Assembly: GCA_945870865.1 (NCBI GenBank)
Contig: CAMBTO010000010.1
Span: forward strand, 1-39,782
DNA length: 39,782 nt
From: Klebsiella pneumoniae
Lineage (GTDB): Bacteria > Pseudomonadota > Gammaproteobacteria > Eutrophobiales > Eutrophobiaceae
Direction: 5' to 3'
Below, one piece after another: positions 24,591 through 32,145 of this stretch (the stretch's first letter is position 1; every line of letters starts with the position of its first letter). The notes below the pieces were generated by a model. It saw only the letters and a list, made by a program, of their open reading frames with translations. It ran no database searches and was not told the DNA's origin. Position numbers and translations under genes: made by a program.

Positions 24591-25606
24591 TGACTCCAGA
24601 CCCGCTGGAAGATCCGCTCGACGATGCGGTTCAGCAACTGTTCACGTTGTTTTACACTGCTCATCGCCAGGTCCGGACGGAATATCAGCCGATGCCGCAA
24701 CACCGGTAACAGCACGGTTGCGATGTCTTCCGGTGATACATAGTCCCTGCCACTGATTGCAGCATGTGAACGCGCGGTACGCAGAATGTGGATTCCGGCA
24801 CGCGGCGAGGCACCCCCGCCGTCCTGGCCATCAATATATTCCTTCACTTCACTGACATCACTGTGATCCGGACGGGTCAGGTTGACCAGTTGTTGTACCT
24901 TCGCGATGATCTCGTCGCCGACCTTCACCTTGTTGAAGATCGCGGTACGTATCGCCAGCAGTCCATGCGTGTCCATCACCGGTGTAATGACAGGCATCTC
25001 GACATTCTCGATATTGCGACGGATGATCTCGCGTTCATGGTCTGCGTTTGGATAATTGACCAGCACCTTCATCACAAAGCGATCCTGCTCGGCACGTCCA
25101 AGAACAAAGGTCCCCTCTTCCTCAATCGGATTCTGGGTGGCCGCCACCATGAACATATCGGCCAGCTTGTAGGTACCACCGAGTTCGGTGGTGACACGTC
25201 CCTCCTCCATCGGCTCAAGGATCATGCCCTTCGAGGTCGTGCGTGCCCGGTTCAATTCGTCTGCCAGCAGGAAGTTGGTAAACAACGGTCCCTTGACCAG
25301 CAGTTTGACCTCGCCACTGACACTGTCAAAGTTCTCGATACCGACCACGTCTTTGGGTAACAGATCTGCTGCAAACGATATACGCCGAAAATCCGCCTCG
25401 ACCGTTTCTGCCAGGCTTTTCAGTAACAGTGTCTTTGCCAGTCCCGGCACACCTTCAAGCAGCACATGACAGTTCCTGCCCGGCGCGGCAAACAGACCCA
25501 CCAGTAACAGTTTGACAACCTCGTCCATACCCACAATGCGTTTACGGATCTGGGTTTCAATCAAACCAATCCGTTCACGTATTTCCTGTATATCCTGTAT
25601 CTGCAT
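24587..25606 (-). CDS. moxR: MoxR-family AAA+ ATPase
   Basis: The 339-residue MoxR ATPase has Walker A GVPGLAKT at about 52-59, Walker B FLLADE at about 112-117, and the family loop GTFVLGRAEQDRF. It acts as a chaperone for insertion of cofactors or subunits together with VWA proteins. A reading frame reaches upstream to 25771, but the ATG at 25606 gives the normal family N-terminus (MQIQDIQEIRERI), and a hairpin at 25661-25694 lies just upstream. It heads the moxR-DUF58-MxaA/K-VWA-VWA operon. Confidence 0.94.
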   Translation of the reverse strand: MQIQDIQEIRERIGLIETQIRKRIVGMDEVVKLLLVGLFAAPGRNCHVLLEGVPGLAKTLLLKSLAETVEADFRRISFAADLLPKDVVGIENFDSVSGEVKLLVKGPLFTNFLLADELNRARTTSKGMILEPMEEGRVTTELGGTYKLADMFMVAATQNPIEEEGTFVLGRAEQDRFVMKVLVNYPNADHEREIIRRNIENVEMPVITPVMDTHGLLAIRTAIFNKVKVGDEIIAKVQQLVNLTRPDHSDVSEVKEYIDGQDGGGASPRAGIHILRTARSHAAISGRDYVSPEDIATVLLPVLRHRLIFRPDLAMSSVKQREQLLNRIVERIFQRVWSQ

Positions 25607-25641
25607 GCGTGCCTGTCCTGTTGTGTGATATCTGTTGATAG

Positions 25642-25694
25642 TCCGGGTCAACCCCGGAAACATACACGGCGCACTGTAGGGTGCGCCGTGTATG
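25642..25694 (-). terminator. Tandem hairpins between amidohydrolase and moxR
   Basis: A perfect 14-bp stem (CATACACGGCGCAC at 25661-25674 with GTGCGCCGTGTATG at 25681-25694) has a 6-nt loop. A second 6-bp stem (TCCGGG at 25642-25647, CCCGGA at 25653-25658) follows on the minus strand. The long stem is very stable and probably ends amidohydrolase transcription. There is no long T tract on that strand; the T-rich flank is on the plus side. Confidence 0.65.
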
Positions 25695-25719
25695 ATTTTA
25701 TTGTTTATCCAGGTGTGGT

Positions 25720-27612
25720 TTACAGTTCCCGGCCTGCATCCACCTTGTCGCCTGTACCGCCCGCTTCCCACTCGCGGATCTGTTTGATGACCTGCTCCGG
25801 TTGTATACCGGCCGGTTTGGTATTTTGCTCAGCCGCAAACTCCGTGTCGATATAACGCAGATGGCCGCCGATCATCGTCAGCAAGGGGCGCACCGTCTTT
25901 ATCATCGGATCTGGCACGGCCTTCGCGTCAAAGTAGTTCTTGTTCAGTACGATAAAATCAGCAAACTTGCCTTCTTCCAGTGTACCCAGCCTGTCCTCGC
26001 GGAATAATGAATAAGCGGCCCAGGAGGTTGCCGTCTTCAGCGCCCAGATACGGTTGATGCGTTGTGACGGTGCCAAAACCTTGCCATCCCCGCCCATACG
26101 GTTCACATACTGGCCGATATGGAAAAAAGCGCCTTCACCGGCAACCGCATGACTGTCAATCTCGAACACAGCACGCACACCGCCCTCAATAATCGACTTC
26201 ATCGGGACCACCCAGTTCAGGTAGGCATCACCGTAATCACGGGCTACGTCGGGGCCATCACCGGTTATGTATTTCGGTGCACAACTCATGATCACACCGA
26301 GTTTCTTCAGGCGCGGCAATTGTTCCGGTCGTGGATTAACCCGGCAATGATCGGAGGTATGGCGTTTCGACTGTATCTGCTCAGCCGTCATGCCGACCTC
26401 GGCCGATCCCTGCTCGATCATGTCGAGCGCGACTTCCAATGTTCGATCACCTGCAATATGGGTGTTGCCCCAGCGCAGATTGCGCACTGCGATTTCCTTG
26501 ATGAATTTCAGCCGATCACGTAATACCTCACGCTCCTTGATCTCCGGCCGTGCCTCTATCGAGGTGGCCAGCAACGGATAGGCACCGTCACCCGAAGAGA
26601 TACTGATGCTGTTGGTCCACAACCAGTCCGAACCGGTGCCGGTCAGGTCCGTACGGAAGACCGGCATATCGGGCATCGTACGGAACCAGTAGCTATCGAG
26701 TGCGTAGGCATAACGTATCGGCATCCTGTTCTGACGATCCATTTGCAGGATCGCGGCGGTCTGGTTATACATGCCGATACGGCTGGAGAAGGTAGTGATG
26801 CCGTAGGCCGTCCACTCAAGGAATTCCTGTTGCATCACATCCATGAACAGCGGGATCGGTGTCAGTTCACCCTGTAATACACGCACAACCGAGCCAGACA
26901 GGTATATCCCGTCCTTGTCGTCCATATCGGGGTATTCCTCATTGCCGAAATAACTGTGGTACACCTCCATCGCCGGCGTGTTGACGACACCGCGATTTCC
27001 AAGAATCACAATGTTCTGATCGGTATTCGCCTTGTCCAGGATCTGGCGAGTCAGAACACGATGCACCTTCAGGGCAACGTCACTGGTCTTGTCGGTACGA
27101 TCATCGCTGACATTAATACGACGCGGCCAGTTGATGAATACCCATTCACCCTTCTTGTGCTTTGCCTTCAGGCCGGCGACCAGATCAACGGTCTTCTGGA
27201 CTATGTCCGGCCAGTCATCATCGGCATCAGCCTCAACAGAGTAGGCACCTTCAAGCGGAGGGCCCCAGTGTTCCAGCGCATATTCATGCGGGTGTGAATG
27301 GGTATCAATGATGCCGGGAATGATGGTGCGGCCCTTGACATCAAACACCTTCGTTTGTGGTCCGGCAAGTCTGCGGACTTCCTCAGTTGTACCGAGCGCC
27401 ATGATATGGCCATCGCGCTCGGCAATACCTTGAAACGTCTTGCCCACATTCTCATTGACACCGGTATCATCCATGCTGACCACATTCGCATTGATAAATA
27501 TCGAGTCCGCATACTGCAACAGACGGGGGTCCACTTGCTGGGCCAGACCCGCTGCTGCGTATATGAGTCCTGCGCCCAATGCGACTGCTGTTGTAGAAGA
27601 TTTCCTTTTCAT
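25720..27612 (-). CDS. Secreted amidohydrolase (metal-dependent), copy 1
   Basis: The 630-residue amidohydrolase-superfamily protein (family 3, YtcJ-like in style) has a signal peptide ending GLAQ. Metal-ligand HxH is at 105-107 in IIDTHSHPHEY. Later segments are GNTHIAGDRTLE, KRHTSDHCRVNPRP and EIDSHAVAGEG, with the C-terminal KFADFIVLNKNYFDAK typical of the metal-sheltering beta domain. It would hydrolyse C-N or related bonds in the periplasm; the substrate is unknown. A paralogue of similar length lies divergently at 30204-32078, with roughly half of residues matching by eye and strongest near the C-terminus. The start has a G7 run only 2 nt upstream. It is followed by hairpins, then the MoxR operon on the same strand. 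Confidence 0.9.
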   Translation of the reverse strand: MKRKSSTTAVALGAGLIYAAAGLAQQVDPRLLQYADSIFINANVVSMDDTGVNENVGKTFQGIAERDGHIMALGTTEEVRRLAGPQTKVFDVKGRTIIPGIIDTHSHPHEYALEHWGPPLEGAYSVEADADDDWPDIVQKTVDLVAGLKAKHKKGEWVFINWPRRINVSDDRTDKTSDVALKVHRVLTRQILDKANTDQNIVILGNRGVVNTPAMEVYHSYFGNEEYPDMDDKDGIYLSGSVVRVLQGELTPIPLFMDVMQQEFLEWTAYGITTFSSRIGMYNQTAAILQMDRQNRMPIRYAYALDSYWFRTMPDMPVFRTDLTGTGSDWLWTNSISISSGDGAYPLLATSIEARPEIKEREVLRDRLKFIKEIAVRNLRWGNTHIAGDRTLEVALDMIEQGSAEVGMTAEQIQSKRHTSDHCRVNPRPEQLPRLKKLGVIMSCAPKYITGDGPDVARDYGDAYLNWVVPMKSIIEGGVRAVFEIDSHAVAGEGAFFHIGQYVNRMGGDGKVLAPSQRINRIWALKTATSWAAYSLFREDRLGTLEEGKFADFIVLNKNYFDAKAVPDPMIKTVRPLLTMIGGHLRYIDTEFAAEQNTKPAGIQPEQVIKQIREWEAGGTGDKVDAGREL

Positions 27613-27614
27613 TG

Positions 27615-27621
27615 CCCCCCC
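27615..27621 (-). promoter_or_regulatory. G7 leader motif of amidohydrolase copy 1
   Basis: GGTTAACGGGGGGGCA directly precedes the ATG at 27612, leaving only 2 nt of spacing. A GGTTAA direct repeat lies just upstream. The short spacing argues that the G run may have a role besides ribosome binding. Confidence 0.6.
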
Positions 27622-27703
27622 GTTAACCGATTAACCCTTAAAATTGCTGCCTTGATTTTTTGCCATCGCCTCTACAACTAAATGACACAAGATTTTCAGC
27701 CGA

Positions 27704-28594
27704 CTATTTCGCCAGCGCTTCCTTGATGAGCCGATCCACGAATAAATGGTGCCAACCGTTTATTGAGACCCGATAGCCATCCGGATCGATCCACGCCTTG
27801 TAACCCTCGCCTGCCTTCATCCGCGTGATTTTCTCGCCAAACCCGAACCAGTAGCCATGACCGCCCAGATACACATCAACCGGCAGGTTTTCCAGGGTCT
27901 TGAATGATCCGGACAAGTCGGTGGTGATATCCGGATACTCCGGGTCGTCAAGCAGACTGTCCCCATCGATGCGAACGCCACACATGAAGATGACGTTGTA
28001 TTGCTTCCCCTCTTCCTCGGCAACGGTAGTCCAGCTCGTACATCCCTTCGTATGTCCGGGTGTCAGATGCGCGGTCAGCGTCGTGCCTCCAATCGTGATT
28101 TTCTCGCCATCCTTGATACGCCGGTCGACCTTCGCCGGAGTCCAGGGTTTCGAATGCGTATCGGATTTGCCGCCGGTCTCGATTATTTCCGCGTCCTTTT
28201 CATGAACAAGTATCTGGGCGCCGGTCGCTTCCTGCATTGAGGCATGGCCTGCCGCGTGATCGCCATGTGCATGCAGGGTCAGGATGTATTTGATGTCTTC
28301 CTGTTTAAAACCAAGCTTTTTGATATTGTCGAGGATCGCAGGCACGTCCTTCTCGAACAGTGTGTCGATGATGATATTCCCTTCTGGTGTCGTGATCAGC
28401 CAGGACACGTTATGTTGTGTCGTACCTACGAAGTAGATGTTGTCGATAACCTTGAACGGCTCTACCGCTGCACTGCGGTAAGGATCGTCGTCTGCAGGTG
28501 AGGTGAAGCGGACCCCGGCCGGTGCCTGCGCATTTACGGTGGATGAGACGGCCAGTCCAAGCGCCATTATTGCAATCAGTATTTGTGATTTCAT
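27704..28594 (-). CDS. B3-type metallo-beta-lactamase-fold hydrolase, exported
   Basis: The 296-residue protein has a signal peptide (about 1-22, ending VNAQ) and the metallo-beta-lactamase fold. The zinc ligands match subclass B3: HAHGDH at 108-113, His181 in TPGHTKG and His246 in GGHGYWFG. Subclass B3 includes true beta-lactamases, but many environmental relatives of this sort have other or untested activities. Lying between an amidohydrolase and a cytochrome c argues for a catabolic role as readily as for resistance. It is 91 bp upstream of amidohydrolase copy 1 on the same strand and has a G5 leader at normal spacing. Confidence 0.92.
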   Translation of the reverse strand: MKSQILIAIMALGLAVSSTVNAQAPAGVRFTSPADDDPYRSAAVEPFKVIDNIYFVGTTQHNVSWLITTPEGNIIIDTLFEKDVPAILDNIKKLGFKQEDIKYILTLHAHGDHAAGHASMQEATGAQILVHEKDAEIIETGGKSDTHSKPWTPAKVDRRIKDGEKITIGGTTLTAHLTPGHTKGCTSWTTVAEEEGKQYNVIFMCGVRIDGDSLLDDPEYPDITTDLSGSFKTLENLPVDVYLGGHGYWFGFGEKITRMKAGEGYKAWIDPDGYRVSINGWHHLFVDRLIKEALAK

Positions 28595-28601
28595 TTTATT
28601 G

Positions 28602-28606
28602 CCCCC
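28602..28606 (-). promoter_or_regulatory. G5 leader motif of the B3-type hydrolase gene
   Basis: AAACAGGGGGCAATAAA precedes the ATG at 28594, with 7 nt between the G run and the start. The position is ideal for a wobble-pairing Shine-Dalgarno. Confidence 0.6.
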
Positions 28607-28662
28607 TGTTTATGTTGGTAATCAGATAATTAATTATTTCGTAGTGGATGTACCAGTTCGAC

Positions 28663-29076
28663 TCATTGCCTGCCGGAAATGTAGGCGGCCAGCGCAGCGA
28701 TATCTTCCGCCGACAATAACTGTACGACTGGACTCATGATAACATTCTGGCGGCTACCGGACTGAAACGCAGTCAACTGATCAACGATGTATTGCTGTTC
28801 GAGACCGGCAATCCTCGGAAACATGTCCGGATCCGGGCTGATCCCCCGGGGACCGTGACATTCAAGACACCCCTTGTCCATATAGATCTTTTCCCCCATA
28901 GCCGCATCCGCAACTGACACCGGATTACTGGCATGATCATAAGGCAGACCATCTGCACTTTGATCACTCGCCTTTACCGCGCCTTGTGCTAATAGCAGAC
29001 ACAATAATGCGACCCGGATCGGGATGTACTTTTGTAGTATGGAACTATTCGGGCAGGGCAAATACATAGATTTCAT
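28663..29076 (-). CDS. Small periplasmic cytochrome c
   Basis: The 137-residue class I cytochrome c has an N-terminal hydrophobic export signal (VALLCLLLAQGAVKAS) and a heme motif CLECH at about residue 70. FPRIAGLEQQYIVDQL and a candidate axial Met in IMSPVVQLLS place it near cytochrome c553/c4 domains. It overlaps the end of the PQQ mini-gene by 32 bases (or 23 if the ATG at 29067 is used). Such cytochromes accept electrons from PQQ dehydrogenases, so the pair looks like a dehydrogenase-cytochrome operon whose dehydrogenase has been lost. Confidence 0.9.
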   Translation of the reverse strand: MKSMYLPCPNSSILQKYIPIRVALLCLLLAQGAVKASDQSADGLPYDHASNPVSVADAAMGEKIYMDKGCLECHGPRGISPDPDMFPRIAGLEQQYIVDQLTAFQSGSRQNVIMSPVVQLLSAEDIAALAAYISGRQ

Positions 29077-29344
29077 TATGTCCGACAGGTGGCTGCTCGA
29101 TCTTCGACAATTCTATCGAGTTACGGGTGCCGGAATTACCATCACCACTCATGACCGCAATATATTGTTTCCCATTAACAGCATAGGTGATTGTACTGGT
29201 CTGGATCATCCCGCCAAGGATCGACTCCCATAGTATCTTGCCGCTCTCTGCATCGAAGGCGTTACCCTGGGCGATCGCCAGTCGGGCAATAACTGTCAGT
29301 AGCAGTATGGAAAAGATATATCTGAATGGTCCTGGCCTGTACAT
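29045..29344 (-). CDS. Mini-gene: signal peptide plus last blade of a PQQ dehydrogenase
   Basis: The 99-residue frame from the ATG at 29344 has a clear signal peptide (FSILLLTVIARLAIAQ). This is followed at once by the C-terminal end of a PQQ dehydrogenase: NAFDAESGKILWE, NGKQYIAVMSGDGN and a terminal EIYVFALPE. The same elements end the full-length PQQ enzyme at 8972-10678 (ALDEKSGKILWE, GKQYVAIAVGGGN, NILMVFSLGN). About 470-500 residues expected between signal and last blade are absent, yet the frame is intact. It could be an in-frame deletion relic, an assembly deletion or a real small exported protein. It has its own G6 leader and overlaps the cytochrome c gene. It cannot fold as a propeller alone or bind PQQ normally. 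Confidence 0.75.
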   Translation of the reverse strand: MYRPGPFRYIFSILLLTVIARLAIAQGNAFDAESGKILWESILGGMIQTSTITYAVNGKQYIAVMSGDGNSGTRNSIELSKIEQPPVGHNEIYVFALPE

Positions 29345-29350
29345 ACTGCT

Positions 29351-29356
29351 CCCCCC
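29351..29356 (-). promoter_or_regulatory. G6 leader motif of the PQQ mini-gene
   Basis: GTCAGCCGGGGGGAGCAGT precedes the ATG at 29344, 6 nt after the G run. Keeping a full leader suggests that only the middle of the ancestral gene was lost. Confidence 0.6.
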
Positions 29357-29714
29357 GGCTGACAGTGCATCATGCGGGTCAATTATAGAGACTGGCAAAT
29401 ATATGCGCAATTTATAACGGTAAAAGGTATTGTCCCAATTTGTCTTCCCGGGCGTAGCCGACGCCAGTATGGATGTAAGCAGTAGAAAACGTCTGGAACA
29501 AGTTTTTCGAGGGATCTTTAAAGACTGGATTTTTCAAATTGAGCCACTACCCGGTATACAGGTGTGCTTGCCCTGCACAATGCTTCCTTAATTATCCGGG
29601 CTATTGCATTTTTTCCTGAACTGGAGTTTTATAACAACCCGGTCAAACCCTGTAGCAACAGACTCCGCCTTTTGCCAGTGTGACCCGGAAGTACTGCTGT
29701 ATTTATGTTGTGTT
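29357..29714. other. Divergent intergenic region, no gene supported
   Basis: About 360 bp between the minus-strand PQQ mini-gene and the plus-strand Thr-rich gene. It should contain promoters for both directions, but no convincing -35/-10 pair was identified. A 40-codon frame on the plus strand (29469-29591) and a T6 tract near 29610 were seen; neither is enough to call a gene or terminator. Confidence 0.5.
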
Positions 29715-29720
29715 GGGGGG
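29715..29720 (+). promoter_or_regulatory. G6 leader motif of the Thr-rich protein gene
   Basis: GTTGTGTTGGGGGGTACCC precedes the ATG at 29726, with 5 nt of spacing. It is the only one of the eight G-run leaders on the plus strand. It supports this ATG over the one at 29705. Confidence 0.6.
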
Positions 29721-29725
29721 TACCC

Positions 29726-30154
29726 ATGTTTCAGTTCAGGCGTAAACTCATCGGGCTGCTGGCGACAGGCGGCCTGCTGTTAATGTCGGCCATTCAGTCA
29801 ACACCCGCCCTTTACGCAGCAGATGAAGATATCGATATACCGTACACGGATACCTATGGATACGTATACGACCCGGCAACCGGAACCTATATAAAACAGG
29901 ATCCGACCTCCACACCGGACACACCTGTAACGACTCCGACCAGCACAGACACCACCACAACAACCAGTGTTACCGGGACTGCGACTAATACAAACACAAA
30001 CCTGTCTGCTACTGTTGTCTCATCAACAATCGGTCCGGAACAGGCCTCTCCTGGCATGGCGGTCCTACTGCTGCCGGGGTTATTGATAGCCGCCGTTTTC
30101 ACCTGGCTGATTATTACACGCAAATCGAAAAAGCAAGATGGCACACAGCCGTGA
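29726..30154 (+). CDS. Thr-rich exported protein with C-terminal membrane anchor
   Basis: The 142-residue protein belongs to no family I recognise. It has a signal peptide (about 1-31, ending ALYAA), then a short acidic, Tyr-containing segment (DIDIPYTDTYGYVYDP). A Thr/Ser/Pro-rich low-complexity stretch follows (about 53-95). Near the end a hydrophobic helix (MAVLLLPGLLIAAVFTWLII) is followed at once by basic TRKSKK. This resembles the tripartite plan of C-terminal sorting signals, but no LPxTG, PEP or GlyGly motif is clear, so a plain single-pass anchor is equally likely. It is 49 bp upstream of amidohydrolase copy 2 and probably cotranscribed with it. The low-complexity part would be exposed outside the inner membrane. 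Confidence 0.7.
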   Translation: MFQFRRKLIGLLATGGLLLMSAIQSTPALYAADEDIDIPYTDTYGYVYDPATGTYIKQDPTSTPDTPVTTPTSTDTTTTTSVTGTATNTNTNLSATVVSSTIGPEQASPGMAVLLLPGLLIAAVFTWLIITRKSKKQDGTQP

Positions 30155-30203
30155 GATCACAACAGGATCAGGCATTATTATCCGTAAGAAGAGGAGAGTA
30201 ACT

Positions 30204-32078
30204 ATGCGTAAACTAATTTCAGAATCTGTCATAACCATTGCGACACTACTGCTGATGGCGAATGCACCAGCCCAGCAGGCAGACCCACGCCTGCTGAGCT
30301 ACCCGGAGCTTTTGATCATCAATGGCAAGGTAGTCAGTATGGAAGACACCGGTCTGAATGAAAGTATCGGCAAGACCTATGAGGCGCTGGCCGTACGTAA
30401 CGGACGGATACTTGATCTCGGCACCACCGCCGACATACGCAAACTGGCCGGGCCTGACACACGTGTGGTCGATGTCAAAGCTCGGACCGTCATACCCGGC
30501 ATCATCGATACCCATGCCCACCTGTGGGACTATGCCCAAGACCACTGGGGACCAAAACTGGACAATCTCTACCAGATCAAGGCAGAAAAAGACGATACCT
30601 GGAAGGACATCGTCAAAAAGACGCTCGACCTCGCTGCCGCAGAAAAATCAAAAAAGAAACCGGGCGAATGGATCATTATCAGCTGGCCGCGCCGGGTTGA
30701 AGGTATACAGAGTGATGTCGCCATCCGTAATCACCGTGTGCTGACGCTACAGATGCTGGACGAGGTCAACACGGTACAGAAAATACTGATTGAAGGTAAT
30801 CGCGGTGTAATGAATACACCGGCAATGCAGGCCTACGGTGCCTATTTCGGCGGTGATTATCCGGAGATGGAACCGGAATACGGCATTGTATTGTCGGCCA
30901 CGGTAGATCGCCTGCTGTTTGCCGAAGAGCTGTATGACATGAAGACACAGATTGCCATGATCGGACAGGAGATCAAAGAATGGGCTGCTTACGGCACCAC
31001 GGCCTGGTCGAGTTCGGTCGAATCGTACAAACAGCTGGCAGCCGTGCTGGCGCTGGATGCAGAGCAGCGGCTGGCCACCCGGGTCGCCTATGCGTTTGGA
31101 CCGAGTTTCTACCGGACCATGCCCTTACATCCTTACCTGTTACATGATTTTCGTGGTTACGGCACAGACCACCTCTGGTTCAATGCGTGGAGCACTACCT
31201 CCAATGACGGTGCCTATCCATTGCTTGCAACCACCATCGAGGCACGACCGGAGATCAAGGAACGCGAGTTGCTGCGTGGACGCAATGACTATACCCGCCA
31301 GTACGCGGCGGCGGGTCTGCGTTTCTCCAATACCCACATCGCTGGCGACCGTACACTTGATATTACGATGGACATGATTGAGCTGGGATCGAAAGAGGCC
31401 GGCATGAGCGCGGAACAGATCCGTGCGAAACGCCACGCCTCTGACCACTGTCGCCTGAACCCGCGTCCGGAACAGGTAGCACGTCTGAAACAGCTGGGCA
31501 TGATTATGAGCTGTGCACCGAAGTATATCGGCGGTGACGGTCCGGAAGTAGCGAAGGACTACGGTGAAAAATATCTCGACTGGGTTGTGCCGATGCGTTC
31601 TATGCTCGAAGGCGGAGTAATGGTTGTGTATGAATCAGACACCCATGAAGTCGCCGGTGTAGGACATTTCTACTATCTTGGGCAGATGGTCACGCGCGAG
31701 ACCGATACCGGTGTGCTGGGTCCGGAACAGAAGATTAATCGTGTACTCGCGCTGAAGACCGCAACGACCTGGGCACCGTATTATCTGTTCAAGGAAAAGG
31801 AACTGGGTACGCTTGAACAGGGTAAGTTCGCCGACCTGCAGGTACTGAACAAGGACTACTTTGATGCAAAAGCGTTACCGGACAATATGATCAAGACGGT
31901 CCGGCCATTGATGACGGTAGTGGGTGGAAAGACTGCATATCTGGACCCATCGTTGGCTGCGGAACTGAAACTTCAACCGGAAGGCATACAACCGGAACAG
32001 CTGATCAAGCAAATCAATGAATGGGAAGCCAGCACCAACAAGACCGGTCTGGACGCCACCACCAACAAGGATCAGTAA
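30204..32078 (+). CDS. Secreted amidohydrolase (metal-dependent), copy 2
   Basis: The 624-residue paralogue of copy 1 has a signal peptide ending APAQQ. HxH is at 104-106 in IIDTHAHLWDY. NTHIAGDRTLD, KRHASDHCRLNPRPEQ, ESDTHEVAG and KFADLQVLNKDYFDAK match the corresponding copy 1 segments. Aligned by eye, roughly half of residues are identical, with most change in the middle around the predicted substrate region. The two copies may therefore act on different substrates. ATG at 30204 follows GAGGAG, a canonical Shine-Dalgarno and not a G run, unlike copy 1. A longer frame from 30138 is less likely because the signal peptide would be buried. A strong hairpin follows the stop. Confidence 0.9.
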   Translation: MRKLISESVITIATLLLMANAPAQQADPRLLSYPELLIINGKVVSMEDTGLNESIGKTYEALAVRNGRILDLGTTADIRKLAGPDTRVVDVKARTVIPGIIDTHAHLWDYAQDHWGPKLDNLYQIKAEKDDTWKDIVKKTLDLAAAEKSKKKPGEWIIISWPRRVEGIQSDVAIRNHRVLTLQMLDEVNTVQKILIEGNRGVMNTPAMQAYGAYFGGDYPEMEPEYGIVLSATVDRLLFAEELYDMKTQIAMIGQEIKEWAAYGTTAWSSSVESYKQLAAVLALDAEQRLATRVAYAFGPSFYRTMPLHPYLLHDFRGYGTDHLWFNAWSTTSNDGAYPLLATTIEARPEIKERELLRGRNDYTRQYAAAGLRFSNTHIAGDRTLDITMDMIELGSKEAGMSAEQIRAKRHASDHCRLNPRPEQVARLKQLGMIMSCAPKYIGGDGPEVAKDYGEKYLDWVVPMRSMLEGGVMVVYESDTHEVAGVGHFYYLGQMVTRETDTGVLGPEQKINRVLALKTATTWAPYYLFKEKELGTLEQGKFADLQVLNKDYFDAKALPDNMIKTVRPLMTVVGGKTAYLDPSLAAELKLQPEGIQPEQLIKQINEWEASTNKTGLDATTNKDQ

Positions 32079-32088
32079 GCTTGTAAGC

Positions 32089-32117
32089 GCCGGTAGCAGA
32101 CCCTGTCTGCTACCGGC
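32089..32117. terminator. Bidirectional hairpin terminator
   Basis: A perfect 12-bp stem (GCCGGTAGCAGA at 32089-32100 with TCTGCTACCGGC at 32106-32117) has a CCCTG loop. It sits between the convergent amidohydrolase copy 2 and DUF4159 genes. The T tract is weak on both sides. Confidence 0.7.
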
Positions 32118-32145
32118 TGGTGTATTGCCCCGATGTGACCCGGAA

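Noticed and set aside
20108-25606. Reading the MoxR operon as evidence of methanol oxidation
   Set aside because: No mxaF/xoxF, mxaG or mxaJ gene is in the window, and MoxR/VWA clusters also occur in non-methylotrophs.
27704-28594. Calling the B3-type protein an antibiotic-resistance gene
   Set aside because: The zinc ligands fit subclass B3, but the neighbourhood is catabolic and many such proteins have not been shown to cleave beta-lactams.
29469-29591. A 40-codon plus-strand frame (MDVSSRKRLEQVF...) in the divergent intergenic region
   Set aside because: No Shine-Dalgarno, no recognisable family and a length expected by chance. Kept only as a note in the region description.
2987-29726. 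Poly-G leaders as phase-variation tracts or G-quadruplexes
   Set aside because: Runs of 5-7 are short for phase variation, and all but one leader have a single G run, so a quadruplex cannot form within the leader.
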